Numbered from the stretch's first letter, positions 34,094 to 44,183 are shown. The stretch: 64,000 nt of DNA from Amycolatopsis thermophila (GCF_030814215.1 NZ_JAUSUT010000001.1:2604001-2668000); one strand, 5' to 3'. Notes: generated by a model from the sequence alone, not told the origin. Numbers and translations: made by a program.

Positions 34094-34137
34094 AAACCCG
34101 ATTATCGGAACTCGTGTGTTATTGACCACAACGTGGG

Positions 34138-34182
34138 GCCGGTGCGCTTCCGGGACGCCGGACGACCCGGAAGCGCACCGGC
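34138..34182. terminator. 17-bp bidirectional terminator hairpin
   Basis: GCCGGTGCGCTTCCGGG (34138-34154) and CCCGGAAGCGCACCGGC (34166-34182) pair perfectly. It lies between the DUF397 gene and the convergent gene that stops at 34183, so it can serve both. Confidence 0.75.
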
Positions 34183-34743
34183 TCAGTTCTGGGACCGGCC
34201 GGGGAACCCGCCCTGACCAGCGCGGGGAACGCCGCCCTGCGGGGACGAACCGTCGGTGATCGAGGTCGCGGTGGCGGTGTCGCCCGAGACCTTCGCCAGG
34301 ACCGTCACCGACGAACCCGCGGCCGGGTTGCCGGCCTTCTCGGTCGACGAGTCGATCACGTAGCTCTGGGTGTAGCCGTCCCTGCTCCGGACCGTGATCG
34401 AGTTCGCGCTCACCGCGGTGGCCTCGCCGCTCTGGAAGCGCTCGACCGCGTAGCCGCCGTCGGCCGAAACGGTGAAGTCGCCGTGCAGCGCCTCGCGCAG
34501 GATCGACGCCGTGCCGCCCACGCCCCCCAGCTGGCCCGTGCGGCCGCCGCCCGGGAATCCGCCGGCCTGCTGGTCGGTCCCGGACGAGGTGCCCAGGTAG
34601 ATCGCCACCCCGCCGACGGCGGCGATGACCACCGCGACGGCCGCTGCGATCGCGGTCTTCGTGCCGGACCACTTCGGCGCGGGCGGCTGCGGGTCCCCCC
34701 AAGCGGCGGCAGGTGCCTCGGTGGTCGTCGGCTCCGTGCTCAT
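34183..34743 (-). CDS. Membrane-anchored extracytoplasmic protein (186 aa)
   Basis: A polar cytoplasmic start is followed by one membrane helix (about 29-49, AIAAAVAVVIAAVGGVAIYL) and an outside portion with two beta-rich segments (ATAVSANSITVRSRDGY, then SSVTVLAKVSGDTATATSI). The fold looks like an OB-type DUF5666 domain. It is divergent from the response regulator at 34919, so it may be a target of that system. Confidence 0.72.
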   Translation of the reverse strand: MSTEPTTTEAPAAAWGDPQPPAPKWSGTKTAIAAAVAVVIAAVGGVAIYLGTSSGTDQQAGGFPGGGRTGQLGGVGGTASILREALHGDFTVSADGGYAVERFQSGEATAVSANSITVRSRDGYTQSYVIDSSTEKAGNPAAGSSVTVLAKVSGDTATATSITDGSSPQGGVPRAGQGGFPGRSQN

Positions 34744-34918
34744 CGTGTCCCTTTCGCGTAGGCCGGCGCAGGGGCCACCCCTGCCACCCCACAGGTTCGG
34801 CACCCAGCCTGTGCGCGGGCTGTGAGCGAGGTGGGCTGACGCTGTGCGGCCCGCCGTTCACAGGAAACGCACAGCCGGGGCACAGGGTGGACCCACCGGA
34901 GCGGCCGAAGGTGGGACC

Positions 34919-35668
34919 ATGACCAGCGTGAACGCCGCGATGTCCGGCTCCGGCAAGGCCGACCTCAAGCACCCCGACGGGTCGGCGGTGCGCGTCCTCG
35001 TCGTGGACGACGAGGAGACCCTGGCGGAGCTGGTGTCGATGGCGCTGCGCATGGAGGGGTGGGAGACCCGCAGCGCCGGCACCGGCACCGAGGCGGTGCG
35101 CGTGGCCCGCGACTTCCGCCCGGACGCGGTGGTGCTCGACGTCATGCTGCCCGACTTCAGCGGCCTGGAGGTGCTGAGCAAACTGCGTGCCGAGAGGCCG
35201 CACCTGCCGGTCCTGTTCCTGACCGCGCGCGACGCGGTCGAGGACCGCATCGCCGGTCTCACCGCCGGCGGCGACGACTACGTGACCAAGCCGTTCAGCC
35301 TGGAGGAGGTCGTCCTCCGGCTGCGTGCGCTGCTCCGCCGGTCGCGGGTGGTGTCGGCGCACGAGGGTTCGACGCTGATGGTCGGTGACCTGTCGCTGGA
35401 CGAGGACAGCCGCGAGGTGTTCCGCGGCGGCGACCCCATTTCGCTGACCGCCACCGAGTTCGAGCTGCTGCGCTTCCTGATGCGCAACCCGAAGCGGGTG
35501 CTGTCCAAGGCCCAGATCCTGGACCGGGTGTGGAGCTACGACTTCGGCGGGCAGGCCAACATCGTGGAGCTCTACATTTCCTACCTGCGGAAGAAGATCG
35601 ACGCGGGCAGGGAGCCCATGATCCACACGATGCGTGGCGCGGGTTATGTCCTCAAGCCCGCAGGCTGA
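34919..35668 (+). CDS. OmpR/PhoB-family response regulator
   Basis: The 249-residue protein has a receiver domain (about 25-135; VLVVDDEETL with the acidic pocket, VVLDVMLPD with the phosphorylated Asp, and TARD/YVTKPFS) and a winged-helix DNA-binding domain (about 150-248; LTATEFELLRFLMRNPKRVL, RVWSYDFGG). Its kinase gene starts within its last codons, so the two are translated together. Similar regulators in actinobacteria respond to envelope cues. Confidence 0.93.
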   Translation: MTSVNAAMSGSGKADLKHPDGSAVRVLVVDDEETLAELVSMALRMEGWETRSAGTGTEAVRVARDFRPDAVVLDVMLPDFSGLEVLSKLRAERPHLPVLFLTARDAVEDRIAGLTAGGDDYVTKPFSLEEVVLRLRALLRRSRVVSAHEGSTLMVGDLSLDEDSREVFRGGDPISLTATEFELLRFLMRNPKRVLSKAQILDRVWSYDFGGQANIVELYISYLRKKIDAGREPMIHTMRGAGYVLKPAG

Positions 35669-37154
35669 GCACGCCCGCCCGCGGCGGCTCCTGCCCTCGT
35701 CCCTGCGCGGCAAGCTGATCGCGCAGGTCATCGCGCTGCTCGCGCTCGTGTGCCTGGTCGTCGGCCTGGTCACCGAGATCGCGCTGCGCAGTTTCCTCTA
35801 CCACCAGCTCGACGACCGGCTGGCCGCGGCGAGCGAACGCGGCACCCGCCAGCCCCCGCCGGGCGCGTGGAACGGCTCGCCGTACCAGCCGCCGCCGGAC
35901 TCGCTGCGCGTACCCGGCCAGGGCATCGGCACGCTGGCCGTCGCCGTCTTCCCGGACGGCACGACGCGGGCGGGCGTGCTGCGCGGCGGCGCCGGTCCCT
36001 CGGAGAACAACCCGTTCCCCAGCGACCCGGTGCCCGGCGAAGACCTTCCGACGCTCCTCGCGCTGCCGGCCGACGGCAAGCGGCGCAGCGTCGACCTCGG
36101 CGCGCTGGGCGACTACCGGGTCGTCTCGGTGCGCACCCACGACGGGACGCTGCTGATCACCGGTCTGCCGCTCGCCGAGGTCGACGAGACGCTGCTGCGG
36201 CTCGGGATCATCTTCGGCGGCGTCGCGCTCGGCGGCCTGCTCCTCGCGGGCGGCGCCGCGGCGGTCACGATCCGCCGGACCATGCGACCCCTGGACCGGC
36301 TGGCCGGCACCGCGTCGAAGGTGTCCCAGCTGCAACTCGACCGCGGCGAGGTCGCGCTGTCGATCCGGGTGCCGCCGCGGGACACCGACACGCGCACCGA
36401 GGTCGGCAAGGTCGGCGCGGCGTTCAACCAGATGCTCGGGCACGTCGGCGCGGCCCTGAACGCGCGGCAGGCCAGCGAGAGCCGCGTGCGGCAGTTCGTC
36501 GCCGACGCCAGCCACGAGCTGCGCACCCCGCTCGCGGCCATCCGCGGCTACGCCGAGCTGGCCCGGCGCAGCGGGGACAGCGGCGACAGCGTGCCGCCGG
36601 ACATCGCGTTCGCGATGGGACGCGTCGAGTCCGAGTCGGCCCGCATGACCACGCTGGTCGAGGACCTGCTGCTGCTCGCGCGCCTGGACTCCGGACGGCA
36701 CCGGGTCTACGAGCCGGTCGACTTCTCCCGGATCGTCGCGGACGCCGTGTCCGACGCGCACGTCGCGGGCCGCGACCACCGGTGGCTGCTCGACGTCCCG
36801 GCCGAGCCGATCACCGTCGTCGGCGACGCCGACCAGCTGCACCAGGTCGTGCTCAACCTGCTCAACAACGCCCGCACGCACACCCCGCCGGCCACCGAGG
36901 TCGCCACCCAGCTGTCCACTGAGGACGGCGAAGTGGTGCTGCGCGTGACCGACAACGGCCCCGGCATCGCCCCGGAGGTCCTGCCGACCGTGTTCGAGCG
37001 GTTCGCCCGCGGCGACACGTCGCGGTCCCGCGCGGCGGGCAGCACCGGTCTCGGACTGGCGATCGTGGCCGCCGTCGTCGCCGCCCACCGCGGCCGCGTC
37101 GATGTGGAAAGCAGGCCGGGGCACACCCGGTTCACGGTGCGTTTTCCCAGCTGA
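35646..37154 (+). CDS. Sensor histidine kinase
   Basis: The 502-residue kinase has two membrane helices (about 25-50, LIAQVIALLALVCLVVGLV, and about 185-210), an extracytoplasmic sensor between them, then HAMP, the dimerisation helix FVADASHELRTPLAAIRGY with the phospho-His, and an HATPase domain with NLLNNARTHT, DNGPGIAPE and STGLGLAIV. The ATG at 35646 is preferred; a GTG 12 bases upstream is possible. It overlaps the response regulator gene by 23 bases. Confidence 0.93.
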   Translation: MSSSPQAEHARPRRLLPSSLRGKLIAQVIALLALVCLVVGLVTEIALRSFLYHQLDDRLAAASERGTRQPPPGAWNGSPYQPPPDSLRVPGQGIGTLAVAVFPDGTTRAGVLRGGAGPSENNPFPSDPVPGEDLPTLLALPADGKRRSVDLGALGDYRVVSVRTHDGTLLITGLPLAEVDETLLRLGIIFGGVALGGLLLAGGAAAVTIRRTMRPLDRLAGTASKVSQLQLDRGEVALSIRVPPRDTDTRTEVGKVGAAFNQMLGHVGAALNARQASESRVRQFVADASHELRTPLAAIRGYAELARRSGDSGDSVPPDIAFAMGRVESESARMTTLVEDLLLLARLDSGRHRVYEPVDFSRIVADAVSDAHVAGRDHRWLLDVPAEPITVVGDADQLHQVVLNLLNNARTHTPPATEVATQLSTEDGEVVLRVTDNGPGIAPEVLPTVFERFARGDTSRSRAAGSTGLGLAIVAAVVAAHRGRVDVESRPGHTRFTVRFPS

Positions 37155-37232
37155 CCCGATCGGGGAGCGTTCACAGGTTCCGCACAGCTGAGCCACAAGA
37201 CCGGCACAACGCGGCGGGCCAGCGTGGACACC

Positions 37233-38468
37233 ATGACGACCTCCGCCGACGCCTCTCCCGCACCTCGGCCGGCCGGCTCCCCGCGACGAAGGACGTCCCC
37301 GGTCCTCGACGTCGTCGTCCCCGTGCACAACGAGGAGACCGACCTCGCGCCCTGCGTGCGCCGCCTGCACGCCTACCTGACCGACGCGCTGCCCTACCCG
37401 TTCCGCATCACCGTCGCCGACAACGCCAGCACGGACCGCACCCTCGCCATCGCCGAGGGCCTGGCCGCCGAGTTGCCCGGGGTCGAGGTGCGGCACCTGG
37501 AGGACAAGGGCCGCGGCCGAGCGCTCAACGCGGCCTGGTCGGCCTCCGACGCGCAGGTCCTGGCCTACCTGGACGTCGACCTGTCCACCGACCTCGCCGC
37601 GCTGTTCCCGCTGGTCGCGCCGTTGATCTCCGGGCACTCCGACCTGGCGATCGGGTCCCGGCTCGCCCGCGGCGCCCGTGTCGTGCGCGGCCCGAAGCGG
37701 GAGTTGATCTCACGGTGCTACAACCTGATCCTGCGCGGCGCGCTGGCCGCGCGGTTCACCGACGCGCAGTGCGGGTTCAAGGCCATCCGCGCCGACGTGG
37801 CGCGCCGGTTGCTGCCGCTGGTCGAGGACACCGGCTGGTTCTTCGACACCGAACTGCTGGTGCTCGCGCAGCGGTCCGGCCTGCGCATCCACGAGGTGCC
37901 GGTCGACTGGGTCGACGACCCGAACTCGTCGGTCGACATCGTGGCGACCGCGACCGCCGACCTGAAGGGGGTCGCCCGCATGATCCGCGGTTTCGCGCGC
38001 GGCACGCTGCCGGTCAGCCAGATCCGGGCCCAGCTGGGGAGGCATCCGATCGAGGTCACCGAACCCGGCGTCCCGCCGAAGCTCGCCAGGCAGCTGGTGC
38101 GGTTCGCCGCGATCGGCGTCGGCAGCACTCTCGCCTACCTGGTGCTCTACGTCCTGCTGCGCACCGGCGTCGGCGCCCAGGCGGCGAACCTGATCGCGTT
38201 GCTGGTCACCGCGATCGCCAACACCGCCGCCAACCGGCGGTTCACGTTCGGCGTGCGCGGGTCCGAGAGCGCCGGGCGGCACCAGTTCGAGGGGCTGATC
38301 GTGTTCGGCCTCGGGCTCGCCCTGACCAGCGGATCGCTCGCGCTGCTGCACGCCGGGGGCGAACCCGGGCGGTTCGCCGAGCTGGCGGTGCTCGTCCTGG
38401 CCAACCTGGCCGCGACCGTCCTGCGGTTCCTGCTGTTCCGCAACTGGGTCTTCCGGAAGAACCGATAG
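37233..38468 (+). CDS. GT2 glycosyltransferase fused to a GtrA-type membrane domain
   Basis: Residues about 20-260 are a DPM1-like GT2 domain (VVVPVHNEETDL, ADNASTDRT, AYLDVDLSTDL with the metal-binding DxD, QCGFKAIR). Residues about 290-411 carry four membrane helices of the GtrA type (FAAIGVGSTLAYLVLYVLL, NRRFTF, LFRNWVFRK). It would load a sugar onto a polyprenyl carrier. The GT39 gene downstream could use that sugar donor. It starts 79 bases after the kinase gene. Confidence 0.9.
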   Translation: MTTSADASPAPRPAGSPRRRTSPVLDVVVPVHNEETDLAPCVRRLHAYLTDALPYPFRITVADNASTDRTLAIAEGLAAELPGVEVRHLEDKGRGRALNAAWSASDAQVLAYLDVDLSTDLAALFPLVAPLISGHSDLAIGSRLARGARVVRGPKRELISRCYNLILRGALAARFTDAQCGFKAIRADVARRLLPLVEDTGWFFDTELLVLAQRSGLRIHEVPVDWVDDPNSSVDIVATATADLKGVARMIRGFARGTLPVSQIRAQLGRHPIEVTEPGVPPKLARQLVRFAAIGVGSTLAYLVLYVLLRTGVGAQAANLIALLVTAIANTAANRRFTFGVRGSESAGRHQFEGLIVFGLGLALTSGSLALLHAGGEPGRFAELAVLVLANLAATVLRFLLFRNWVFRKNR

Positions 38469-38490
38469 ACATCCCAGGGAGCTGACGTGT

Positions 38491-38640
38491 CAAGCGGCGA
38501 GGTTCTCGGCGTGGTGCGACCAGGCGGTCGTCTCGTTGTCGAGGGTGCCGGTCTTGAGGCAGCCGTGCAGATGCCGACGAGCCCGTTGGCCAGTTGGCGC
38601 AGGGCGGCGTTGTGGCCGGCGCCGCGCGACCTGATCAACC
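38491..38640 (-). pseudogene. Frameshifted transposase C-terminal remnant
   Basis: On the minus strand one frame reads HNAALRQLANGLVGIC and, after a shift, the next reads HGCLKTGTLDNETTAW then SHHAENLAA and a stop at 38491. This is the tail found at the end of a group of actinobacterial transposases, probably the IS110-like type. It sits between two cell-envelope glycosyltransferase genes without coding overlap. The family name is uncertain. Confidence 0.6.
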
Positions 38641-38721
38641 AGTGCTCACCAGCCGGCCGGCTACCACCCGGAGTGCGCCGAGTCGCTCACTCCCACAACT
38701 GATTAGGAGAACCGACTCGAC

Positions 38722-40581
38722 ATGTCGACTGCGGCTGTTTCCTCCGATCCGGCCCGCCTCGGGCCGGTCCCCGCCGCGGCGCGAACCCGGACGGCCGGAC
38801 GGCCCGCGTGGGTCCGGCCGTCGGTCGCCGTCCTGCTGGTCGCGACCGCCGCGCTCTACCTGTGGAACCTGAGCGCGTCCGGCTACGCCAACGACTTCTA
38901 CGCGATGGCCGTGCAGGCCGGGACGAAGAACTGGGAGGCGTTGTTCTTCGGATCGCTCGACCCGGGCAACGTCATCACGGTCGACAAACCGCCGGCATCG
39001 CTGTGGCTGATGGCGCTGTCCGGACGGCTCCTCGGCTTCTCCAGCTTCAGCATGCTGCTGCCCAACGCGCTGTGCGGCGTCGCTTCGGTGGCGCTGTTGC
39101 ACGCGGCGGTGCGGCGCACGTCCGGCCCGCTGGCCGGGCTCCTCGCCGGGGCGGCGCTCGCGCTGACCCCGGTGGCGGCGCTGATGTTCAAGTTCAACAA
39201 CCCCGACGCGCTGCTGGTGCTGCTCATGGTGGCCGGCGCGTACTGCACCGTGCGGGCGCTGGACCGGGCCGGCACCGGCTGGCTGCTGCTCGCCGGTGTC
39301 GCGCTCGGGTTCGGGTTCCTCACCAAGATGCTGCAGGCGTTCCTGGTGCTGCCCGCGTTCGCGCTGGTGTACCTGGTGGCGGCGCCGGCCGGGCTGGGCA
39401 AGCGCGTGCTCCAGCTGGCCGGAGCCGGGATCGCGGTGGTCGTCGCCGCGGGCTGGTGGATCGTGGCGGTCGCGTTGTGGCCGACGGAATCACGGCCCTA
39501 CATCGGCGGGTCCACGGACAACACGCCGCTGGAGCTGGCCTTCGGCTACAACGGTCTGAGCCGGATCTTCGGCGGCGAGCGCAACGCCGGTGGCGGTTTC
39601 GGCGGCGGGAACGCGATGTTCGGCGGCGAGACCGGGCTGCTGCGCATGTTCGGGTCGTCGTTCGGGCTGGAGATCTCGTGGCTGCTGCCCGCGGCGCTGG
39701 TCGCGCTGGTCGCCGGCCTGTGGTTCACGCGGTTCGCGCCGCGGCTGGACCGGAGCCGTGCCGCGCTGCTGCTGTGGGGCGGCTGGACGGTCGTCACCGC
39801 GCTGGTGTTCAGCTTCATGAGCGGCACGATCCACCCGTACTACACGGTCGCGCTGGCGCCGGGAATCGCCGGGCTGGTCGCCATCGGCGCGATCGAACTG
39901 TGGCGCGGGCGGCACAACTTCGCCGCCCGGATCGTGCTGGCGCTGATGGTCGCCGCGACCGGTGTGTGGGACTTCATCCTGCTCGACCGGACGCCGGAGT
40001 GGCAGCCGTGGTTGCGGTGGGTGCTGTTGCCGCTGACCGCGGCGGTGGTCGCCGGGCTGCTGTTCGGGCTCGACCGGATCCGCCGGGCCGGGATCGTGCT
40101 CGCGGTCGCCGGGGTGTGCACCGGGTTGCTGGCGCCCGCGGCGTACACCGTGGTGACGGCCGGGCAGGGCCACAGCGGCTCCCTCCCGACCTCCGGGCCG
40201 TCCGGGAACTCGATGGGCTTCGGCGGTGGCGTGCGTGGTGGGCCGACGAGCAGCGAGCTGATCGCGCTGCTGAAGCAGACCACGACCAAGTGGTCCGCGG
40301 CGACGAACGGGTCCCAGTCCGCGGCCGGCCTCGCGCTGAACTCGGACACCGCGGTGATCGCGATCGGCGGCTTCAACGGCGGCGACCCCGCGCCGACGCT
40401 CGAGCAGTTCAAGCGGTACGTCGCCGACGGCGACATCACCTACTACGTCTCCGGCGGCGCGGGTGGCACGGGCCGGGGTGGGTCCGGCGAGATCGCCACC
40501 TGGGTCGAGCAGAACTTCACCCCCCAGACGATCGGCGGCACGACGGTCTACGACCTGACGTCAGGCGCGACGACCGGTTGA
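38722..40581 (+). CDS. ArnT/PMT-like GT39 glycosyltransferase
   Basis: A 619-residue protein with about 11 membrane helices. NDFYAMAVQAGTKNW and DPGNVITVDKPPASLW (the acidic first-loop motif) mark the GT-C fold, and FMSGTIHPYYTVALAPG is typical of the family. It would transfer a sugar from a polyprenyl phosphate onto an envelope acceptor; the GtrA-type gene upstream may supply the donor. A long Gly-rich extracytoplasmic tail follows the last helix. Confidence 0.9.
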   Translation: MSTAAVSSDPARLGPVPAAARTRTAGRPAWVRPSVAVLLVATAALYLWNLSASGYANDFYAMAVQAGTKNWEALFFGSLDPGNVITVDKPPASLWLMALSGRLLGFSSFSMLLPNALCGVASVALLHAAVRRTSGPLAGLLAGAALALTPVAALMFKFNNPDALLVLLMVAGAYCTVRALDRAGTGWLLLAGVALGFGFLTKMLQAFLVLPAFALVYLVAAPAGLGKRVLQLAGAGIAVVVAAGWWIVAVALWPTESRPYIGGSTDNTPLELAFGYNGLSRIFGGERNAGGGFGGGNAMFGGETGLLRMFGSSFGLEISWLLPAALVALVAGLWFTRFAPRLDRSRAALLLWGGWTVVTALVFSFMSGTIHPYYTVALAPGIAGLVAIGAIELWRGRHNFAARIVLALMVAATGVWDFILLDRTPEWQPWLRWVLLPLTAAVVAGLLFGLDRIRRAGIVLAVAGVCTGLLAPAAYTVVTAGQGHSGSLPTSGPSGNSMGFGGGVRGGPTSSELIALLKQTTTKWSAATNGSQSAAGLALNSDTAVIAIGGFNGGDPAPTLEQFKRYVADGDITYYVSGGAGGTGRGGSGEIATWVEQNFTPQTIGGTTVYDLTSGATTG

Positions 40582-40593
40582 GTACACTGGAGC

Positions 40594-40681
40594 CGGACCC
40601 CCGCGGCGTCCATCCTGTGAACCTCCCCAGGGCCGGAAGGCAGCAAGGATAAGCAGGCTCTGACGGGTGCGGGGGTCCCCT
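40594..40681 (+). ncRNA. ffs: Signal recognition particle RNA, small bacterial type
   Basis: The hallmark loop CAGGGCCGGAAGGCAGCAAG is present, and the ends GGACCCCCGC and GCGGGGGTCC (40595-40604 and 40669-40678) close the helix. Together with Ffh it directs nascent membrane and secreted proteins to the translocon. Its location before dnaX is usual in actinobacteria. End points are estimated from the pairing. Confidence 0.9.
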
Positions 40682-40808
40682 TTCATGAAGGGCCGGGCGC
40701 TGGGCGCGTTCGGTGTGGACCAGCGACGGTCGCTCTCGGGTTCTCGCTTGCTCCCGGTGGTGAGTGGGCTGGGCTGGGGGTGTCGGTGGGGGCCGGTACT
40801 CTCGCGTC

Positions 40809-42911
40809 GTGGCCCTGGCTCTTTACCGCAAGTACCGTCCGGCGACCTTCGCCGAGGTCGTCGGGCAGGAGCACGTCACCGAACCGCTGCGCGCCGCCCT
40901 CACGGCGGGCCGCATCAACCACGCGTACCTGTTCTCCGGGCCGCGCGGCTGCGGCAAGACGTCGAGTGCGCGCATCATGGCCCGTTCGCTCAACTGCGTC
41001 GAGGGCCCGACCCCCGACCCGTGCGGCAAGTGCGACTCGTGCCGCGCCCTGGCGCCCGAGGGGCCAGGCAGCATCGACGTCACCGAGCTCGACGCGGCCA
41101 GCCACGGTGGCGTCGACGACGCCCGCGAGCTGCGTGACCGCGCCTTCTACGCCCCGGCCGAGTCGCGGTACCGGGTGTTCATCATCGACGAGGCCCACAT
41201 GGTCACGACGCAGGGTTTCAACGCCCTGCTCAAGATCGTGGAGGAGCCGCCGGAACACCTGATCTTCATCTTCGCCACCACCGAACCGGACAAGGTGCTG
41301 CCCACCATCCGGTCCCGGACCCACCACTACCCCTTTCGGCTGATCCCGCCGAGCGCGATGCGCGACCTGCTGGAGCGCAACGTCGCCGGCGAGGGCATCC
41401 ACGTCGACCCGGCCGTGTACCCGCTCGTGATCCGCGCGGGCGGCGGTTCCGCGCGCGACACGCAGTCGGTGCTGGACCAGCTGCTGGCCGGCGCGGGCCC
41501 GGACGGCGTGACCTACGACCGCGCGATCTCGCTGCTCGGCGTCACCGACTCGGCCCTGATCGACGACATGATCGACGGCCTGGCCGCGGACGATTCGGCC
41601 GCGGTGTTCGGCACGGTCGAGCGGCTGGTCGAGGCGGGACACGAACCGCGCCGGTTCGCGAGCGACCTGCTGGACCGGCTGCGTGACCTGGTGCTGCTGC
41701 GCTCGGTGCCGGACGCGGCCGCGCGCAACCTGGTGTCGGCACCCGCGGACGAGCTGGACCGCATGACGGCGCAGGCCGAGCGCGCGGGCCTGGCGACGCT
41801 GACCAGGTACGCCGAGATCGTGCACAACGGCCTGCTGGAGATGCGGGGCGCGACGGCGCCGCGGCTGCTGCTGGAGTTGTTGTGCGCGCGGATGCTGCTG
41901 CCGGCGGCGTCCGACAGCGAGGCCGCCGTGCTGCAGCGGCTCGAACGGCTGGAGCGCCGGGTCACCGTCAGCGGCGGCGGCAGCCTGTCCGCGGACGGCC
42001 AGGTGCCGTCGGCCGAACCCGCGCCCGCACGGTTCCAGCGGCCCTCCCAGCGCGCCGCCGCTCCGGAGGCCGGGCCGCCCGCCGCGGCCGACCAGGGCAG
42101 GTCGGCGCCGTCGCGACCGGCCGCCGAGGCCGCTTCGCGCCCCGCCCCGGAGGCGCCCGCACGCCGCGCCCCGGAACCGGCAGCCGCTCCCGAGCAGGCC
42201 CCGGCGGCTTCCGCCCCCGCGCGGCCCGCCGCGGATTCCGTCTCGCGTCCGGCTCCGGACGCGCCGGTGCACCGGCCGACAGAGCCGGCGCCCGCTCCCA
42301 CGGCCCCCGCCGACGCGGCGCCGGGCGGCATCGACGCGGCCGCGATCCGCCGGGTGTGGCCGGACCTGCTGGCCGCGATCCGCAAGACGAGCCGCAGCAC
42401 CGAGGCGATGATGATCAACGCGACGGTGCAGAGCGTCGAGGGTTCGCTGGTCGTGCTGGCGCACAGCGCGGAGCCCCTCGCGCGGCGCCTGTCGGAGCCG
42501 CGGAACGCGGACTTCATCGCGGGCGCGCTGCACGAGGTCCTCGGCGGCACGTGGCAGGTGCGCTGCGTGCACGGCGGGGGTGGCGGAGGGGGCTCCGCGC
42601 GCCGCGACGGTCCCCGCCCGAACCCGACGCCCACCCCGGCCCAGCGGGAGGCGCCGCCGCAGCCCCAGCGGACCTTCCAGCGCCCGGCACCCGCGCCCGC
42701 GACGGCCCCGGAGCCACCGCCGCGCGCCCAGGCGCCCGCCGAGCCGGCCGACGACATCCCCCTCCCGCCCGAGCCGGAGGACGACGAAGCGATGCTGGCC
42801 GAGGCCGGCGGCCCCATCCCGGAGGGCGCCCCGGCCTCCCCGAGCGCCGACGCGGAAGAACTGGCCCGCAAACTGCTGGCCGAACACCTGGGCGCCCAGC
42901 CGATCGATTAG
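40809..42911 (+). CDS. dnaX: DNA polymerase III subunits gamma/tau
   Basis: The 700-residue clamp-loader subunit has Walker A GPRGCGKTSS (about 45-54), the zinc motif CGKCDSC, Walker B VFIIDEAHM, and the sensor 1 segment IFATTEPDK. A long Pro/Ala-rich linker (about 400-520) joins a second domain with a tau-like C-terminal part (about 520-610). The GTG at 40809 matches the standard MALALYRKYRP start. No obvious slippage run for a separate gamma form was noticed. Confidence 0.95.
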   Translation: MALALYRKYRPATFAEVVGQEHVTEPLRAALTAGRINHAYLFSGPRGCGKTSSARIMARSLNCVEGPTPDPCGKCDSCRALAPEGPGSIDVTELDAASHGGVDDARELRDRAFYAPAESRYRVFIIDEAHMVTTQGFNALLKIVEEPPEHLIFIFATTEPDKVLPTIRSRTHHYPFRLIPPSAMRDLLERNVAGEGIHVDPAVYPLVIRAGGGSARDTQSVLDQLLAGAGPDGVTYDRAISLLGVTDSALIDDMIDGLAADDSAAVFGTVERLVEAGHEPRRFASDLLDRLRDLVLLRSVPDAAARNLVSAPADELDRMTAQAERAGLATLTRYAEIVHNGLLEMRGATAPRLLLELLCARMLLPAASDSEAAVLQRLERLERRVTVSGGGSLSADGQVPSAEPAPARFQRPSQRAAAPEAGPPAAADQGRSAPSRPAAEAASRPAPEAPARRAPEPAAAPEQAPAASAPARPAADSVSRPAPDAPVHRPTEPAPAPTAPADAAPGGIDAAAIRRVWPDLLAAIRKTSRSTEAMMINATVQSVEGSLVVLAHSAEPLARRLSEPRNADFIAGALHEVLGGTWQVRCVHGGGGGGGSARRDGPRPNPTPTPAQREAPPQPQRTFQRPAPAPATAPEPPPRAQAPAEPADDIPLPPEPEDDEAMLAEAGGPIPEGAPASPSADAEELARKLLAEHLGAQPID

Positions 42912-42914
42912 CGC

Positions 42915-43742
42915 TCAGCCCAGGAAAGACAGGATCCCGGACGCGATGGCCGCCGCGTACCGCTGCCGTCCCCCGGCGCTGGACATCATCGAAGAGTCAC
43001 CGGCGTTGCGCATGTTCCCGCACTCGACGAGCACCGCGGGCCGGTCCGAAAGGTTCAACCCCGCCAGGTCGTCCCGCGGCGCCAACCCGTCCGACCCCAG
43101 GTAGTTGGACACCGGAAAGCCCGCCGACGACAGTCCCGCGCGCACGGAACGAGCCAACGCCACCGACGGCGCCCCCTGCGCGGCGTTCAGCGCCGGGCTC
43201 GAATACGCGATGTGGAACCCGCGCGCACCCGAGGCGTTCGACCCGTCCGCGTGGATCGACACCACCGCCGCGGCCGCGGCGCGGTTCCCGATCGCCGCTC
43301 GCTCGTCCACACACGGTCCGACCCCAGAATCATCCGGACGCGTGTAGACCACCTGCACACCCGCAGCACGCAACAACGCGCCCACCCGCTGCGCGACGTC
43401 CCAGTTGAACGCGTGCTCCGGATACCCGCCGTTCGACGCCGTCCCCGTCGTGTTGCACGGCTTCGTCTGCCCGCGCCCGGCCGGGACCGGTTCGTCGATC
43501 ACGCCCGGCGCCGCTGAATTGCCGCCGTTGTGCCCCGGATCCAGCACCACCGTCACCGGCTTCCGCGCGACCGACGGTTCCGGCGCAGCGGGCGCCGGCG
43601 ACGGCACCGGCGCCAGGCTCGCCGCTCGCGACGGCGAGGGCGGAGACGGCGCGGGCGACGGCGGCGCGGGTGGCGACGAGCACCCCGCCACCAGCAGCAC
43701 ACCGGCCAGAACGACGACACCACGACTGCGCACGGCGAACAC
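42915..43742 (-). CDS. N-acetylmuramoyl-L-alanine amidase lipoprotein (Amidase_3)
   Basis: The protein is a 275-residue lipoprotein with lipobox LLVAGC, a Pro/Ser-rich linker and an amidase domain. Zinc ligands and catalytic acid are in [16 protein letters not shown] and LVECGNM. It cuts the amide between MurNAc and the peptide stem during wall turnover or cell separation. Its stop lies 3 bases from the convergent dnaX stop. The GTG at 43742 gives a proper signal peptide. Confidence 0.88.
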   Translation of the reverse strand: MFAVRSRGVVVLAGVLLVAGCSSPPAPPSPAPSPPSPSRAASLAPVPSPAPAAPEPSVARKPVTVVLDPGHNGGNSAAPGVIDEPVPAGRGQTKPCNTTGTASNGGYPEHAFNWDVAQRVGALLRAAGVQVVYTRPDDSGVGPCVDERAAIGNRAAAAAVVSIHADGSNASGARGFHIAYSSPALNAAQGAPSVALARSVRAGLSSAGFPVSNYLGSDGLAPRDDLAGLNLSDRPAVLVECGNMRNAGDSSMMSSAGGRQRYAAAIASGILSFLG

Positions 43743-43802
43743 GGTGCCACACCCGCCCGAGCTACGCTGGGACCCACAGGACAGGACTACGAAACGGGGA
43801 TC

Positions 43803-44174
43803 ATGGTGCAACCCGGCGGTGGAATGCCCGACATGCAGGCCATCCTGCAGCAGGCGCAGCAGATGCAGCAGCAGCTCGTCGCCGCGCAGGAGGAGCTCGC
43901 CCGCACCGAGGTGACCGGCACGTCCGGCGGTGGTCTGGTCACCGCGACCGTCACCGGCGGCATGGAGCTCAAGGACCTCAAGATCGACCCGAAGGTGGTC
44001 GACCCCGATGACACCGAGACGCTGGCCGACCTGGTGGTGGCCGCGGTGCGGGACGCGATGAGCAGCGCCCAGAAGCTCACCGAGGAGAAGCTCGGCCCGG
44101 TGGCGGGCGCCCTCGGCGGTGGTGGCGGCGGCATGCCCGACCTCGGCGGACTCGGTCTGCCCGGCCTGAAGTAG
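43803..44174 (+). CDS. ybaB: YbaB/EbfC nucleoid-associated protein
   Basis: The 123-residue protein has the coiled-coil [15 protein letters not shown] and the conserved [21 protein letters not shown] stretch (in part: [12 protein letters not shown]), then [17 protein letters not shown]. YbaB binds DNA and is conserved before recR. The Gly-rich tail [19 protein letters not shown] is usual in actinobacterial copies. The ATG follows a GGGGA site. It is divergent from the amidase gene by 60 bases. Confidence 0.92.
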   Translation: MVQPGGGMPDMQAILQQAQQMQQQLVAAQEELARTEVTGTSGGGLVTATVTGGMELKDLKIDPKVVDPDDTETLADLVVAAVRDAMSSAQKLTEEKLGPVAGALGGGGGGMPDLGGLGLPGLK

Positions 44175-44183
44175 CGGGCCCCG

